A stretch of 64,000 nt of DNA, taken from NCBI RefSeq assembly GCF_900129275.1, contig NZ_FQUX01000011.1:1-64000 (forward strand). Reading direction: 5' to 3'. A program made the translations under genes and the position numbers. Shown in pieces: positions 53,631-63,221 of this stretch. Under the pieces are notes generated by a model. The model made no database searches and had not been told where the DNA came from. It saw only the letters and a program-made list of their open reading frames with translations. This DNA is from Arenibacter palladensis. GTDB taxonomy: Bacteria; Bacteroidota; Bacteroidia; Flavobacteriales; Flavobacteriaceae. Position 1 is the first letter of the stretch; each line of letters opens with the position of its first letter.

Positions 53631-54713
53631 ATGGAAAATTTAAAAGAAATGAGAACATGGTTGGACGATATGAAATTGGACCATCCGTTAGTAATTGCCG
53701 GGCCATGTAGTGCGGAAACAGAGGAGCAAGTGCTTCGAATTGCCAATGAGTTAAAAGATACCGATGTAAATTACTATCGTGCCGGTATCTGGAAGCCAAG
53801 AACACGTCCTGGAATGTTTGAAGGGGTGGGGGCTTTAGGTTTAAAGTGGTTGCAAAAAGTTAAGGCCGAAACCGGTATGAAAACCTGTACAGAAGTAGCT
53901 AATGCTGCCCATGTGAAGTTGGCATTGGAGCATGACGTTGATTTATTGTGGATAGGAGCAAGATCAACTGTTAGTCCATTTATAATGCAAGAAATTGCAG
54001 ATGCTTTGGCCGGAACGGATAAAATTGTATTGGTAAAGAACCCGGTAAATCCAGATTTGGCTTTATGGCTAGGGGGAATCGAAAGATTATATACTGCCGG
54101 TGTTAAAAATCTAGGTGCCATACATAGAGGTTTCTCTACTTATGAAAAAACTAAATATAGGAACATTCCCGAATGGCAATTGGCCATTGAGTTTCAAAAT
54201 AAATTTCCCGATTTACCTCTTATAAATGATCCTTCGCACATTACAGGGAACAGGGAAATGATCTTTGATGTTTCACAAACTGCCTTGGACCTTAATTTTG
54301 ACGGTCTTATGATCGAAACCCATTTCGATCCAGATAACGCATGGAGTGATGCCGCACAACAGGTAACTCCGGCCAAATTGATCCAGATTATGAGGGATTT
54401 GAAAATTAGAAAAGAGTCCGATTCGGAAGCAGAGTATACTAGTCAACTTAGTAACCTAAGAGCGCAAATAGATGTTCTTGATAGCCAGTTGATCGAAATG
54501 CTTGGCAAACGAATGAAGATCTCTGACAGTATAGGGTTGTTAAAGAAACAAAAAAATGTTGCTGTTTTACAATCCAATAGGTGGAATCAGATTTTAGGTG
54601 CAATGATACTGGAAGGGGAAGCAAAGGGATTAAGTGAGGAATTTGTTTTAAAGATGTTTAAGGCAATTCACCAGGAATCCATAAATCACCAAGAGAAGAT
54701 AATCAACTCTTAA
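53631..54713 (+). CDS. aroF: Bifunctional DAHP synthase / chorismate mutase
   Basis: The product has 360 residues. Residues 1-265 are a type I-beta (KDO8P-like) 3-deoxy-7-phosphoheptulonate synthase with IAGPCSAET, YRAGIWKPRTRPGMFEG, WIGARSTVSPF, VLVKNPVNPD, and NDPSHITG with the metal-binding Asp and His. Residues 273-360 are an AroQ-type chorismate mutase (LSNLRAQIDVLDSQLIEMLGKRM, with QHESINHQ-like ending). The enzyme thus joins the first step of the shikimate pathway to the branch step feeding pheA and tyrA. It is the last gene of the operon, 9 bases after tyrA, and is followed by a terminator. The symbol aroF is used loosely. Confidence 0.93.
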   Translation: MENLKEMRTWLDDMKLDHPLVIAGPCSAETEEQVLRIANELKDTDVNYYRAGIWKPRTRPGMFEGVGALGLKWLQKVKAETGMKTCTEVANAAHVKLALEHDVDLLWIGARSTVSPFIMQEIADALAGTDKIVLVKNPVNPDLALWLGGIERLYTAGVKNLGAIHRGFSTYEKTKYRNIPEWQLAIEFQNKFPDLPLINDPSHITGNREMIFDVSQTALDLNFDGLMIETHFDPDNAWSDAAQQVTPAKLIQIMRDLKIRKESDSEAEYTSQLSNLRAQIDVLDSQLIEMLGKRMKISDSIGLLKKQKNVAVLQSNRWNQILGAMILEGEAKGLSEEFVLKMFKAIHQESINHQEKIINS

Positions 54714-54737
54714 ACTATTTTATTGGTATACCGTTAT

Positions 54738-54764
54738 AACCACGCCATTAGGCGTGGTTTTTTT
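54738..54764 (+). terminator. Terminator of the Phe/Tyr operon
   Basis: The stem AACCACGCC pairs with GGCGTGGTT across loop ATTA and ends in a T run, 25 bases after the operon's last stop. Confidence 0.92.
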
Positions 54765-54873
54765 ATGCCCTATATTTTCATTGTGTTTCAGGCTGATTAT
54801 TCTTTGTTTCTCTGGTCTAAGAAACTTGAGGATGCCCTTAAAATGGACGATGGATATTTGATAACGTTAATTG

Positions 54874-54906
54874 TTTGTATAATTTAGTGTAACAATTCTA
54901 CTTTTG
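54874..54906 (+). promoter_or_regulatory. Bacteroidota-type promoter of the DUF2807 gene
   Basis: TTTG (54874-54877) and TACTTTTG (54899-54906) are 21 bases apart. The downstream ATG is at 54990. Confidence 0.6.
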
Positions 54907-54989
54907 TCCCATCTTTACCAAGTGTATGGAGCTAATAGTTCAAAGTTTCCCCAAATGTTTAAAATAAGTTTAATAAAAAGATAAGGATA

Positions 54990-55664
54990 ATGAAAAATAT
55001 TATGGTAATTGGTTTTCTGTGTTTGTCATTTGTAGGATTTTCACAGCGAATAGTAGATAAATCCGTTGGTGATTTTAACGAGGTAAAGGTATATGACCTG
55101 ATTGAGGTAAACCTTATTAAATCTAACGAGAACAAGGTATTGGTAAAAGGGGATAATGTGGACGATATCCAGATTGTAAATAAAAATGGTGTCCTCAAAA
55201 TAAAAATGGAACTGGATAAAAAGTTTCATGGAGAAAACACCTTTGTGGAGGTGTATTTTAAAAATATAGATCTAATTGATGGGAATGAAGGCGCTAGAAT
55301 TACGGTCAACGAAACCTTGAGCCAAGAAAAGATAGAATTGAAGACCCAGGAAGGCGCCAAAATAAAAGTAGGACTCGATGTTCACCAATTAATAGTGAGA
55401 TGTGTTACCGGTGGCGTTGTTGAGGCCTCTGGAAAAACTATAGATCAGGAGGTAGTTTTAAATACAGGGGGAGTTTTTGAAGGGAAACCACTACTTAGTG
55501 AGAAAGCCAGTATTAAGATAACAGCTGCCGGAGAGGCGGCGATGTTTGCTTCGGAGGCAATAGATATCAATATCAAAGCCGGTGGGGATGTCTATGTTTA
55601 TGGAAACCCAAAAACGGTTAATAAGAATACCTTTGCCGGAGGAAGGGTAAAAATTATGGATTAG
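54990..55664 (+). CDS. DUF2807 (head-GIN) domain secreted protein
   Basis: The product has 224 residues. A signal peptide (residues 1-19, ending VGFSQ) is followed by one DUF2807 domain, a beta-helix-like auto-transporter-adhesin fold. The recognisable starts are VGDFNEVKVYDLIEVNLIKS and the late KAGGDVYVYGNP. It is exported to the periplasm or surface, and the function is unknown. It is monocistronic with its own promoter and a shared downstream terminator. Confidence 0.85.
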   Translation: MKNIMVIGFLCLSFVGFSQRIVDKSVGDFNEVKVYDLIEVNLIKSNENKVLVKGDNVDDIQIVNKNGVLKIKMELDKKFHGENTFVEVYFKNIDLIDGNEGARITVNETLSQEKIELKTQEGAKIKVGLDVHQLIVRCVTGGVVEASGKTIDQEVVLNTGGVFEGKPLLSEKASIKITAAGEAAMFASEAIDINIKAGGDVYVYGNPKTVNKNTFAGGRVKIMD

Positions 55665-55701
55665 TACTACCTTTTTTTAAATATTAGAATAGGACTGTAA
55701 A

Positions 55702-55739
55702 AACAAAACCCGGCCAAATAAGCCGGGTTTTGTTTTTTT
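55702..55739. terminator. Bidirectional terminator between convergent genes
   Basis: The stem CAAAACCCGGC pairs with GCCGGGTTTTG and is flanked by A and T runs. It ends the DUF2807 gene (plus) and the hypothetical gene at 55752 (minus). Confidence 0.88.
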
Positions 55740-55751
55740 GGACAATGACGA

Positions 55752-56192
55752 TTACTTCTTGAAAATGTAACGGGTAATAAATATTCCCTGTCCGTCGTCT
55801 TTTCCACTATCACTCTCTACAGCGCTGGTAACAAAGGCCAATTCCCATCCTTCGGCCACCATGGCATTAATTTTTGAGGAGATTAAGGCATCATTGGCAG
55901 CAATGTTCTGGAATCTGATTCCACCAATATTGTAAAAATTTAAAAGTTTGGTTTCTTCGAAATTTTTCACCCTAATCTCACCTCGGTCAGATTTATTTCT
56001 AGTATTATCTTCCTCGGTTTGTTCACTGGTGAATTCCTTATAATCCCTCTCCTCTGTGGCGCTGATGATCCGAGACCTTCCCATACCACTGGGCACTATG
56101 GATTCGACACTGGTGATTACCTTAAATTGTTGTGCATTTACGTCCATAACGGCAGTAATTACTAAGCAGGCAATGAGCATAAATTTTTTCAT
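55752..56192 (-). CDS. Secreted hypothetical protein
   Basis: The product has 146 residues with a signal peptide ending VNAQ (about residue 21). The mature protein has a charged middle (ERDYKEFTSEQTEEDNTRNK) and a C-terminal alpha/beta segment (DALISSKINAMVAEGWELAF...GIFITRYIFKK). That segment resembles the short 'AEGWEL' sequences of DUF4177-like proteins. I do not recognise a function. It is divergent from rsgA. Confidence 0.7.
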   Translation of the reverse strand: MKKFMLIACLVITAVMDVNAQQFKVITSVESIVPSGMGRSRIISATEERDYKEFTSEQTEEDNTRNKSDRGEIRVKNFEETKLLNFYNIGGIRFQNIAANDALISSKINAMVAEGWELAFVTSAVESDSGKDDGQGIFITRYIFKK

Positions 56193-56297
56193 TTTTCGTG
56201 TTTTTTATAAATTATGATTGTTTAACAACGATGAATTTTAAAAGCTAGTATAAAACTAAAGTTGTTTCTTTGTAAACAAATATGACAGAACTCTTTA

Positions 56298-57248
56298 ATG
56301 GAAGGAACCGTATATAAATCTACTGGAAGTTGGTACACCGTAAGAACTGGGGAGGGTGATTTCTACGAATGCCGGATAAAAGGAAAATTTCGGCTCAAGG
56401 GAATAAAAAGCACCAATCCGGTCTCCGTGGGGGATGAGGTGGTATTTGAGGTGGACGGTGCCAGTGGGAATGCCCAAGGTATCATTACGGAAATTAAGGA
56501 TAGGAAGAATTACATAATTAGAAAATCGGTAAACCTATCCAAACAGACACATATTATTGCCGCTAATTTGGATCAGGTTTTCTTGATAGTAACCTTAAAT
56601 AATCCACCCACTTTTACAAGTTTTATAGATCGGTTTTTGGTGACCTCCGAAGCGTACCACATTCCCGCTATTTTGCTTTTTAATAAAATAGACACCTATA
56701 ATGAAGAGGAACTTGATGAAATAAAATATCTCGCAAACCTATATAGGGAAATTGGATATACCTGTATTGGGATTTCAGCCAAAACGGGAAAAAATGTAGA
56801 TAAGGTAAAGGAGTTGATGATCGGAAAGACAAGTATGTTTTCTGGACATTCCGGTGTGGGAAAATCCACCTTGGTCAATGCCATTGAGCCTCAATTGGAT
56901 CTGAAGACCAAAAAAATATCCTCCCAGCATATGCAGGGGCAGCATACTACCACTTTTGCGGAAATGTTCGATTTGGAATGTGGTGCCAAGATCATAGATA
57001 CCCCTGGAATAAAAGGGTTTGGAATAGTGGATATGGAGAAAGAGGAAATAGGGGATTATTTTCCTGAATTCTTTAAGTTGAAAGGCGAGTGCAAGTTTAA
57101 TAATTGCCTGCATATGGATGAGCCGCATTGTGCAGTAAAGAAGGCGTTGGAGAATAACGAGGTAGCTTGGAGCAGGTATAAAAGTTATGTGCAAATGTTG
57201 AGTGGGGAACAAGAGAATTATAGAATGGACATTTACGGTGAAAAGTAA
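56298..57248 (+). CDS. rsgA: Ribosome small-subunit-dependent GTPase A
   Basis: RsgA is a late 30S assembly GTPase. The product has 316 residues. An N-terminal OB fold (about residues 1-70) is followed by a circularly permuted GTPase with the motif order G4 (NKID, 129-132), G1 (GHSGVGKS, 183-190) and G3 (DTPG). The C-terminal zinc site is CKFNNCLHMDEPHC. Its TAA overlaps the dtd ATG by one base (TAATG). It starts the run rsgA-dtd-mazG. Confidence 0.96.
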   Translation: MEGTVYKSTGSWYTVRTGEGDFYECRIKGKFRLKGIKSTNPVSVGDEVVFEVDGASGNAQGIITEIKDRKNYIIRKSVNLSKQTHIIAANLDQVFLIVTLNNPPTFTSFIDRFLVTSEAYHIPAILLFNKIDTYNEEELDEIKYLANLYREIGYTCIGISAKTGKNVDKVKELMIGKTSMFSGHSGVGKSTLVNAIEPQLDLKTKKISSQHMQGQHTTTFAEMFDLECGAKIIDTPGIKGFGIVDMEKEEIGDYFPEFFKLKGECKFNNCLHMDEPHCAVKKALENNEVAWSRYKSYVQMLSGEQENYRMDIYGEK

Positions 57249-57700
57249 TGCGTGCAACAATACAAAGGGTAACCACGGCCAGTGTAACGGTGGATGGGAA
57301 GGTAATTTCAAAAATCTCGAACGGACTGCTTATATTTTTGGGAATAGAGGATGCGGATACGGCAGATGATATTAAATGGCTCTCTAATAAGATTGTAAAC
57401 CTCAGGATTTTTAATGATGAAGAGGGGGTTATGAATTTGTCCCTGCTTCAGGAGGAAGGAGAGGCCTTGGTAATTAGTCAGTTTACTCTCCATGCCTCCA
57501 CAAAAAAAGGAAATAGACCCAGCTATATAAAAGCGGCAAAGCCGGAGACAGCAATTCCTTTGTATGAAAGTTTTGTGGCCCAATTGGAGAAGGACCTTGG
57601 AAAAAAGGTTGGAACCGGTGTTTTTGGAGCAGATATGAAAGTGGAGCTGCTTAATGACGGACCAGTGACTATACAAATAGATACAAAAAATAGAGAATAA
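57248..57700 (+). CDS. dtd: D-aminoacyl-tRNA deacylase
   Basis: The product has 150 residues. It hydrolyses D-amino acids from mischarged tRNA. The two family motifs are present: SQFTLHASTKKGNRPSY and the C-terminal GVFGADMKVELLNDGPVTI, with the Gly-cisPro-like GP near the end. It is coupled on both sides through TAATG overlaps, with rsgA before and mazG after. Confidence 0.96.
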   Translation: MRATIQRVTTASVTVDGKVISKISNGLLIFLGIEDADTADDIKWLSNKIVNLRIFNDEEGVMNLSLLQEEGEALVISQFTLHASTKKGNRPSYIKAAKPETAIPLYESFVAQLEKDLGKKVGTGVFGADMKVELLNDGPVTIQIDTKNRE

Positions 57701-58026
57701 TGAACATAGAAAACGCACAGGAAGCAGTTGATGAATGGATCAAGACCCATGGGGTACGCTATTTTAACGAACTTACCAATATGGCCCAACTTACAGAGGA
57801 AGTAGGGGAGGTTGCCAGAATAATTGCTAGGCGCTATGGGGAACAAAGTGAAAAGGAATCGGACAAGGATAAGGATCTAGGGGAAGAATTGGCAGATGTG
57901 CTTTTTGTTGTACTGTGTCTGGCCAATCAGACAGGGATTAATTTACAGGAGTCTTTTGATAAAAAATTAAACCTTAAGGCCAAACGTGATCATAATCGCC
58001 ACCACAGTAATAAAAAGCTGAAATAG
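57700..58026 (+). CDS. MazG-type nucleotide pyrophosphohydrolase
   Basis: The product has 108 residues and is a short all-alpha NTP pyrophosphatase. It has the metal-binding pattern LTEEVGEVARII (EExxE) and LGEELADVLFVVLCLA (ExxD). Such enzymes clean non-canonical nucleotides. It overlaps dtd by one base (TAATG). The size is that of single-domain MazG-like proteins, not of full-length MazG. Confidence 0.88.
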   Translation: MNIENAQEAVDEWIKTHGVRYFNELTNMAQLTEEVGEVARIIARRYGEQSEKESDKDKDLGEELADVLFVVLCLANQTGINLQESFDKKLNLKAKRDHNRHHSNKKLK

Positions 58027-58105
58027 TGCTATATTTGTAGCTTGTTTTTGTTTCTTCGTCCCGAAACAAAAAATATGTAAATACGTCTTAAAAATTCCAT
58101 AGAAA

Positions 58106-59335
58106 TTGAAGTTACATTTATCTGCCCCATCGGAAACCCTAATAAAATCAACAGTAAAAATAACAGGATCCAAAAGCGAATCCAACAGATTGTTGTTGTT
58201 GCAGGCCCTGTTTCCCTCCATAAAAATAGATAACCTTTCCAATTCCGATGATGCGGAAGTTATGCAAAAGGGATTGCAGATCAGTAATGGTGTAGTAGAT
58301 ATTCACCATGCAGGTACTGCCATGCGTTTTTTGACCGCCTATTTTGCGTCACAGGAAAACAAAGAAGTTACCCTAACGGGATCTAAACGAATGACCGAAA
58401 GACCAATAAAAGTATTGGTAGAGGCATTAAGGAGCCTGGGTGCTGAAATAAGTTACCTAAAGGACGAAGGGTATCCCCCTATAGCCATTAAAGGTAAAAA
58501 GCTGACGAATCATAAAGTTAGTCTGCCCGCAGATATCAGTAGTCAGTATATTTCTGCTTTATTATTAATAGCACCAAGTCTGGAAAATGGAATTGAGTTG
58601 GAGTTAGTGGGTAAAATTACATCGGTACCCTATATAAAAATGACCTTGGGCCTGCTTTCCCAAATTGGGGTAGCTAGTTCCTTTGAGGGAAATACCATTA
58701 AGGTGTCTCCGAAAAATACAGTTGAACCTACGACCCAAGTGGTAGAATCGGATTGGAGTTCCGCCTCATATTTTTATAGTATAGTGGCACTTTGTGATAT
58801 AGGAACGCAAATATCATTGTCCGCTTATAATAAGAACAGTCTTCAAGGGGATAGTGTCCTTAAGGAAATCTACAAGGATTTTGGAGTGGAAACCAGTTTT
58901 CAGGGCCATGAGGTTATTTTGAAAAAAATTGCAGCACCAAACAATAGTATTTTCAATTTGGATTTGGCAAATGCACCGGATATAGCGCAGACCATTGCCG
59001 TAACATGTTTAGGTTTGGGCGTAGGATGTCATATGATAGGCCTGCATACCCTTAAAATTAAGGAGACCGATAGGCTGGAAGCATTGAAGACGGAATTGAC
59101 CAAGTTGGGCGCAAACATATCCGTCACCGACAAAACTTTGACTCTGGAACCTTCCAAGGAAATAAATAAGGAAATTGCGATAGACACCTATAACGATCAC
59201 AGAATGGCCATGGCTTTTGCTCCATTGGCCATCAAAACTTCATTGTTCGTTAATGATGCGGAAGTAGTGTCCAAATCATATCCAGACTTTTGGGAGGATA
59301 TGAAAAATCTGAAATTCAAGGTGCAAACCGTTTGA
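58106..59335 (+). CDS. aroA: 3-phosphoshikimate 1-carboxyvinyltransferase (EPSP synthase)
   Basis: The enzyme transfers enolpyruvate from PEP to shikimate 3-phosphate. The product has 409 residues from a TTG at 58106 (KLHLSAPSETLIKSTVKITG SKSESNRLL). The family motifs include GTAMRFLTAYFA, MTERPIKVLVEALRSLGA, DISSQYISALLL, and the late IKETDRLEALKTEL and YNDHRMAMAFAPLA. It is slightly shorter than E. coli AroA (427). It follows mazG by about 80 bases and belongs to the same aromatic pathway as the operon at 50644-54713, but is not linked to it. Confidence 0.95.
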   Translation: MKLHLSAPSETLIKSTVKITGSKSESNRLLLLQALFPSIKIDNLSNSDDAEVMQKGLQISNGVVDIHHAGTAMRFLTAYFASQENKEVTLTGSKRMTERPIKVLVEALRSLGAEISYLKDEGYPPIAIKGKKLTNHKVSLPADISSQYISALLLIAPSLENGIELELVGKITSVPYIKMTLGLLSQIGVASSFEGNTIKVSPKNTVEPTTQVVESDWSSASYFYSIVALCDIGTQISLSAYNKNSLQGDSVLKEIYKDFGVETSFQGHEVILKKIAAPNNSIFNLDLANAPDIAQTIAVTCLGLGVGCHMIGLHTLKIKETDRLEALKTELTKLGANISVTDKTLTLEPSKEINKEIAIDTYNDHRMAMAFAPLAIKTSLFVNDAEVVSKSYPDFWEDMKNLKFKVQTV

Positions 59336-59358
59336 TTTTTATTTAAATGGGGTTTTAC

Positions 59359-59390
59359 TTGACATCGCCCCTTACATCGTCGTATATTTG
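59359..59390 (+). promoter_or_regulatory. Bacteroidota-type promoter of queA
   Basis: TTG (59359-59361) and TATATTTG (59383-59390) are 21 bases apart. The queA ATG is 41 bases downstream. Confidence 0.7.
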
Positions 59391-59430
59391 CAGCCGCTAA
59401 ACATTAAACTAAATTTAAGGAATATACTAA

Positions 59431-60480
59431 ATGAAATTATCGCACTTCAATTTTGAACTTCCAAACGAATTATTGGCAGAGTATCCGGCAGAGAATAGAG
59501 ATGAGTCCAAATTAATGGTGGTTCATAGGGCTACTGGTAAAATTGAACACAAAATGTTCAAGGATCTTATCGACTATTTTGATGAGGGCGATGTTATGGT
59601 GCTTAACAACACCAAGGTTTTTCCTGCTAGATTATATGGTAATAAAGAAAAGACCGGTGCTAGAATAGAAGTTTTTTTATTGCGCGAGTTAAACGAGGAA
59701 CAACGTCTTTGGGATGTATTGGTAGATCCAGCTCGTAAAATAAGAATTGGTAACAAACTTTATTTTGGCGTTGATGAAACGCTAGTGGCCGAAGTAATAG
59801 ACAATACCACCTCTAGGGGAAGAACTTTGAGATTCTTATATGATGGATCCTATACCGATTTTAGAAGAAAATTAAAGGAACTAGGTGAAACTCCTTTGCC
59901 AAAATACATTAAGAGAAAGGTAGAGGCCGAAGACGAAAAAAGATATCAGACCATTTACGCAAAGCATGAAGGTGCAGTTGCCGCACCTACCGCAGGATTG
60001 CATTTTTCCAAACATTTGTTGAAAAGATTGGAAATTAAGGGAATCGATTTTGCGGAGGTTACCCTGCATGTTGGTCTGGGGACTTTTAATCCTGTGGAAG
60101 TAGAGGATCTTTCCAAACACAAGATGGATAGTGAGGAATTGATCATAGATGAAAAGGCAACAGAAATTGTTAACGCTGCTAAGCTTAAGAAGCGTCGTAT
60201 TTGTGCAGTAGGAACTACAGCTATGAGGGCTTTGGAAAGTGCCGTTTCTTCTCAGCAGACTTTAAATACCTTTGATGGTTGGACGAACAAGTTTGTTTTT
60301 CCTCCGTACGATTTTAGTATAGCCAATGCCATGGTGACCAATTTTCACCTGCCAAAATCAACACTGTTAATGATGGTTTCGGCTTTTATGGGGCACGATT
60401 TGATGAAAAAAGCATATAAAGAAGCAATATTGGAAGGGTATAAATTTTATTCTTATGGCGATGCCATGTTGATTATATAG
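59431..60480 (+). CDS. queA: S-adenosylmethionine:tRNA ribosyltransferase-isomerase QueA
   Basis: QueA transfers and isomerises the ribosyl group of SAM onto preQ1 in tRNA, giving epoxyqueuosine. The product has 349 residues. The signature regions are [67 protein letters not shown] and [19 protein letters not shown]. It has its own promoter and terminator. It uses the pathway served by the precursor transporter at 13396. Confidence 0.97.
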   Translation: MKLSHFNFELPNELLAEYPAENRDESKLMVVHRATGKIEHKMFKDLIDYFDEGDVMVLNNTKVFPARLYGNKEKTGARIEVFLLRELNEEQRLWDVLVDPARKIRIGNKLYFGVDETLVAEVIDNTTSRGRTLRFLYDGSYTDFRRKLKELGETPLPKYIKRKVEAEDEKRYQTIYAKHEGAVAAPTAGLHFSKHLLKRLEIKGIDFAEVTLHVGLGTFNPVEVEDLSKHKMDSEELIIDEKATEIVNAAKLKKRRICAVGTTAMRALESAVSSQQTLNTFDGWTNKFVFPPYDFSIANAMVTNFHLPKSTLLMMVSAFMGHDLMKKAYKEAILEGYKFYSYGDAMLII

Positions 60481-60500
60481 GTATCCAAATAAATACTAGG

Positions 60501-60547
60501 ATCCCGTCAGTATCGCAGATTATTGTGGATTGACGGGATTTTTTTAT
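60501..60547 (+). terminator. Terminator after queA
   Basis: The stem ATCCCGTCA (60501-60509) pairs with TGACGGGAT (60531-60539), with a long loop and a T run. It starts 20 bases after the queA stop. Confidence 0.82.
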
Positions 60548-60568
60548 AGAATCATTTATCTTTAGGAA

Positions 60569-61615
60569 GTGGAAGTTGCAAAAAACAAAAGGGATATAAG
60601 GGCATTTACCAAAGATCAACTTAGGTCGTTCTTTGAATCCCAGGGAGACAAGGCCTTTAGGGGCAACCAGGTCTATGAATGGCTATGGCAAAAATCGGCC
60701 CATACCTTTGAGGATATGACCAATATTTCCAAGGAAACCAGGCAGATGTTGGAGGATAATTTTGTGATCAACCATATTAAGGTGGATCAAATGCAACGAA
60801 GTAGTGACGGAACCATTAAAAATGCAGTCCGCCTACACGATGATCTCATAGTGGAATCTGTTTTAATTCCTACCAAAACCAGAACAACCGCCTGTGTGTC
60901 CAGTCAAGTGGGCTGCAGTTTGGATTGTAAATTTTGTGCTACTGCCCGACTAAAGCGGATGAGAAATCTTAACCCGGACGAGATTTATGACCAAGTAGTG
61001 GCCATTGATAATGAGAGCAGGTTATATTTTGATCGCCCTTTGAGCAATATTGTTTTTATGGGTATGGGAGAGCCCTTGATGAATTACAACAATGTACTTA
61101 AGGCCATAGATAAGATAACCTCTCCAGAAGGCTTGGGGATGTCTCCCAAGCGTATTACCGTATCCACATCAGGTGTTCCCAAAATGATACGGAAAATGGC
61201 GGATGAGGAAGTGAAATTTAAATTGGCGGTTTCCTTACATTCTGCCATAGATGAAATAAGGACCTCCATAATGCCCTTCAACGCAACTTTTACCCTTGCC
61301 GACCTAAGGGAGGCACTGGAATATTGGTTCCAAAAAACAAAAAGTAGGATCACCTATGAATATGTGGTTTGGGATGGTATCAATGACACCCAAAAGGATG
61401 TTAATGCTTTGGTAGAGTTCTGTAGGTTCGCACCCTCCAAAGTCAACCTTATCGAGTACAACCCTATAGATGATGGGGAATTTCGGCAGGCGAATAATGC
61501 TGCCATTGAAATGTATGTGAATACCTTGGAAAGAAATGGCATAACGGTGACCGTAAGGCGTTCCAGGGGCAAGGATATTGATGCTGCCTGTGGACAGTTG
61601 GCCAATAAATCCTAA
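60569..61615 (+). CDS. rlmN: 23S rRNA/tRNA adenine-C2 methyltransferase RlmN
   Basis: RlmN is a radical-SAM enzyme that methylates A2503 of 23S rRNA and A37 of some tRNAs. The product has 348 residues from a GTG at 60569. The [4Fe-4S] cysteines are Cys116, Cys120 and Cys123 (CSLDCKFC), and the methylated catalytic cysteine is Cys341 (AACGQL). MGMGEPLMNY and FKLAVSLHSA are also typical. It begins right after the queA terminator and is probably monocistronic. Confidence 0.96.
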   Translation: MEVAKNKRDIRAFTKDQLRSFFESQGDKAFRGNQVYEWLWQKSAHTFEDMTNISKETRQMLEDNFVINHIKVDQMQRSSDGTIKNAVRLHDDLIVESVLIPTKTRTTACVSSQVGCSLDCKFCATARLKRMRNLNPDEIYDQVVAIDNESRLYFDRPLSNIVFMGMGEPLMNYNNVLKAIDKITSPEGLGMSPKRITVSTSGVPKMIRKMADEEVKFKLAVSLHSAIDEIRTSIMPFNATFTLADLREALEYWFQKTKSRITYEYVVWDGINDTQKDVNALVEFCRFAPSKVNLIEYNPIDDGEFRQANNAAIEMYVNTLERNGITVTVRRSRGKDIDAACGQLANKS

Positions 61616-61783
61616 AAATATTGGGTACAAGTAAGACAGCTTTGTCTTTTGTCGATTCCCATGGCAAATTCGCTGAAATCTATAATAAAGGGTTACATTA
61701 CCTTTGTTGGCTGTTAATTACTATGTTTTTTTACCTAATTTTACGCAACTAAACTAGCAATCCAAAACAGCTTAAATAATCCC

Positions 61784-62761
61784 TTGAAAATTGTATCCCA
61801 AATAAAGGAACCGATTAATCAGGAAATGGAACTTTTTGAAAAAAAGTTTTATGAATCCATGTCTTCCAAGGTTGCCTTATTAAATAGGATTACTTACTAT
61901 ATCGTTAACAGAAAAGGGAAGCAGATGCGCCCAATGTTCGTCTTTCTTACGGCGAAAATGTTAAATAATGGTGAGGTAAACGAAAGGACCTATAGGGGTG
62001 CATCGGTCATTGAACTCATACATACGGCCACCTTGGTACATGACGATGTGGTAGACGATAGCAACAAACGCCGTGGTTTCTTTTCTGTAAATGCTTTATG
62101 GAAGAATAAAATAGCCGTATTGGTAGGGGATTATCTTCTTTCCAAAGGCCTTCTGCTGTCTATAGATAATGGTGATTTTGATCTACTTAAAATTATTTCT
62201 GTCGCCGTGCGTGAAATGAGTGAGGGAGAATTGCTGCAAATTGAGAAGGCAAGGCGTTTGGACATTACCGAGGAGGTATATTATGAAATTATAAGGCAGA
62301 AGACAGCAACCTTGATCGCTGCTTGTTGTAGTTTGGGAGCCTGTTCCGTTAAGCCAGATTCTCCGGATGTGGAAACTTTTAGGAAATTTGGGGAGCTTAT
62401 TGGTATGGCCTTTCAAATCAAGGATGATCTGTTCGATTACGGGGAGGAAAGAATTGGCAAGCCTACGGGCATCGACATCAAGGAACAAAAAATGACCCTG
62501 CCCTTGATATATGTTCTTAATAAATGTTCCAAGACGGAAAAAAAATGGTTGATCAATTCCATTAAGAATCACAACAAGGACAAAAAACGGGTCAAGGAAG
62601 TCATCGCTTTTGTAAAAGCGAACGGTGGTCTTGAATATGCCGTAAAAAAGATGCTGGCCTACAAGGAAGAAGCCTTGGCATTATTGGATGCCTATCCAGA
62701 TTCTGAATATAAAAGTTCGCTTAAACTTATGGTGAACTATGTGGTAGACCGTAAGAAGTAA
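61784..62761 (+). CDS. Trans-polyprenyl diphosphate synthase
   Basis: The product has 325 residues from a TTG at 61784. It has both aspartate-rich motifs of chain-elongating prenyltransferases: HDDVVDDSN (Asp87-Asp91) and FQIKDDLFDYGEE. The GKQMRPMFVFLTAKML segment is also present. It resembles octaprenyl or solanesyl synthases (quinone side chains) more than short farnesyl synthases, as the residues before the first motif (IHTAT) are small. The chain length is not certain. It may supply menaquinone tails. Confidence 0.88.
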   Translation: MKIVSQIKEPINQEMELFEKKFYESMSSKVALLNRITYYIVNRKGKQMRPMFVFLTAKMLNNGEVNERTYRGASVIELIHTATLVHDDVVDDSNKRRGFFSVNALWKNKIAVLVGDYLLSKGLLLSIDNGDFDLLKIISVAVREMSEGELLQIEKARRLDITEEVYYEIIRQKTATLIAACCSLGACSVKPDSPDVETFRKFGELIGMAFQIKDDLFDYGEERIGKPTGIDIKEQKMTLPLIYVLNKCSKTEKKWLINSIKNHNKDKKRVKEVIAFVKANGGLEYAVKKMLAYKEEALALLDAYPDSEYKSSLKLMVNYVVDRKK

Positions 62762-62831
62762 GTCTTTAATTCTGTAATCAGTATGAAATCGGTTTCCGAC
62801 CACACTTTGGTTTGTGATAATTGAATTAATA

Positions 62832-63098
62832 TTAGTTGGTTTGTTCCAGACTCTTTCCGGTATCTATACCGCGTTGCATTTCTTCGGTAAATTCATCCTG
62901 GTAATAAGTTCTTTTGCAATGGGAACAGCTTATGGAGGAAAAGGAGCCCACTCTAAAAAGGGAAATCCAGAAAAGGTGAAAATAGGTGGTACTTGTTACT
63001 GCTGTTAAGGTGTCCTTATTGCCGCAGTAGGGACAGGCCACATTTTGAAGCAATTTTGAAGTTGTTTTTCCGGGTTTGGTTCCTAGAAATAATATCAT
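62832..63098 (-). CDS. Small zinc-ribbon protein
   Basis: The product has 88 residues with two Cys-x2-Cys knuckles (ACPYCGN and ISCSHCKR) separated by a stretch of about 30 residues (TTYFHLFWISLFRVG), the zinc_ribbon_15 pattern. The C-terminus is YYQDEFTEEMQRGIDTG. It is cytoplasmic and the function is unknown. It is divergent from dnaG and convergent with the polyprenyl synthase gene. Confidence 0.75.
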   Translation of the reverse strand: MILFLGTKPGKTTSKLLQNVACPYCGNKDTLTAVTSTTYFHLFWISLFRVGSFSSISCSHCKRTYYQDEFTEEMQRGIDTGKSLEQTN

Positions 63099-63221
63099 TT
63101 CCTATTGGTTTATTCTTCTAAATGGAAATCGCAATTTAGCAATATTTCTTTTACAGGCATGGTTTTCCTTTTTACAACAGACCTTAAAGTACTATCTTTA
63201 ACCTTCTAAAAAATGTAAAGA

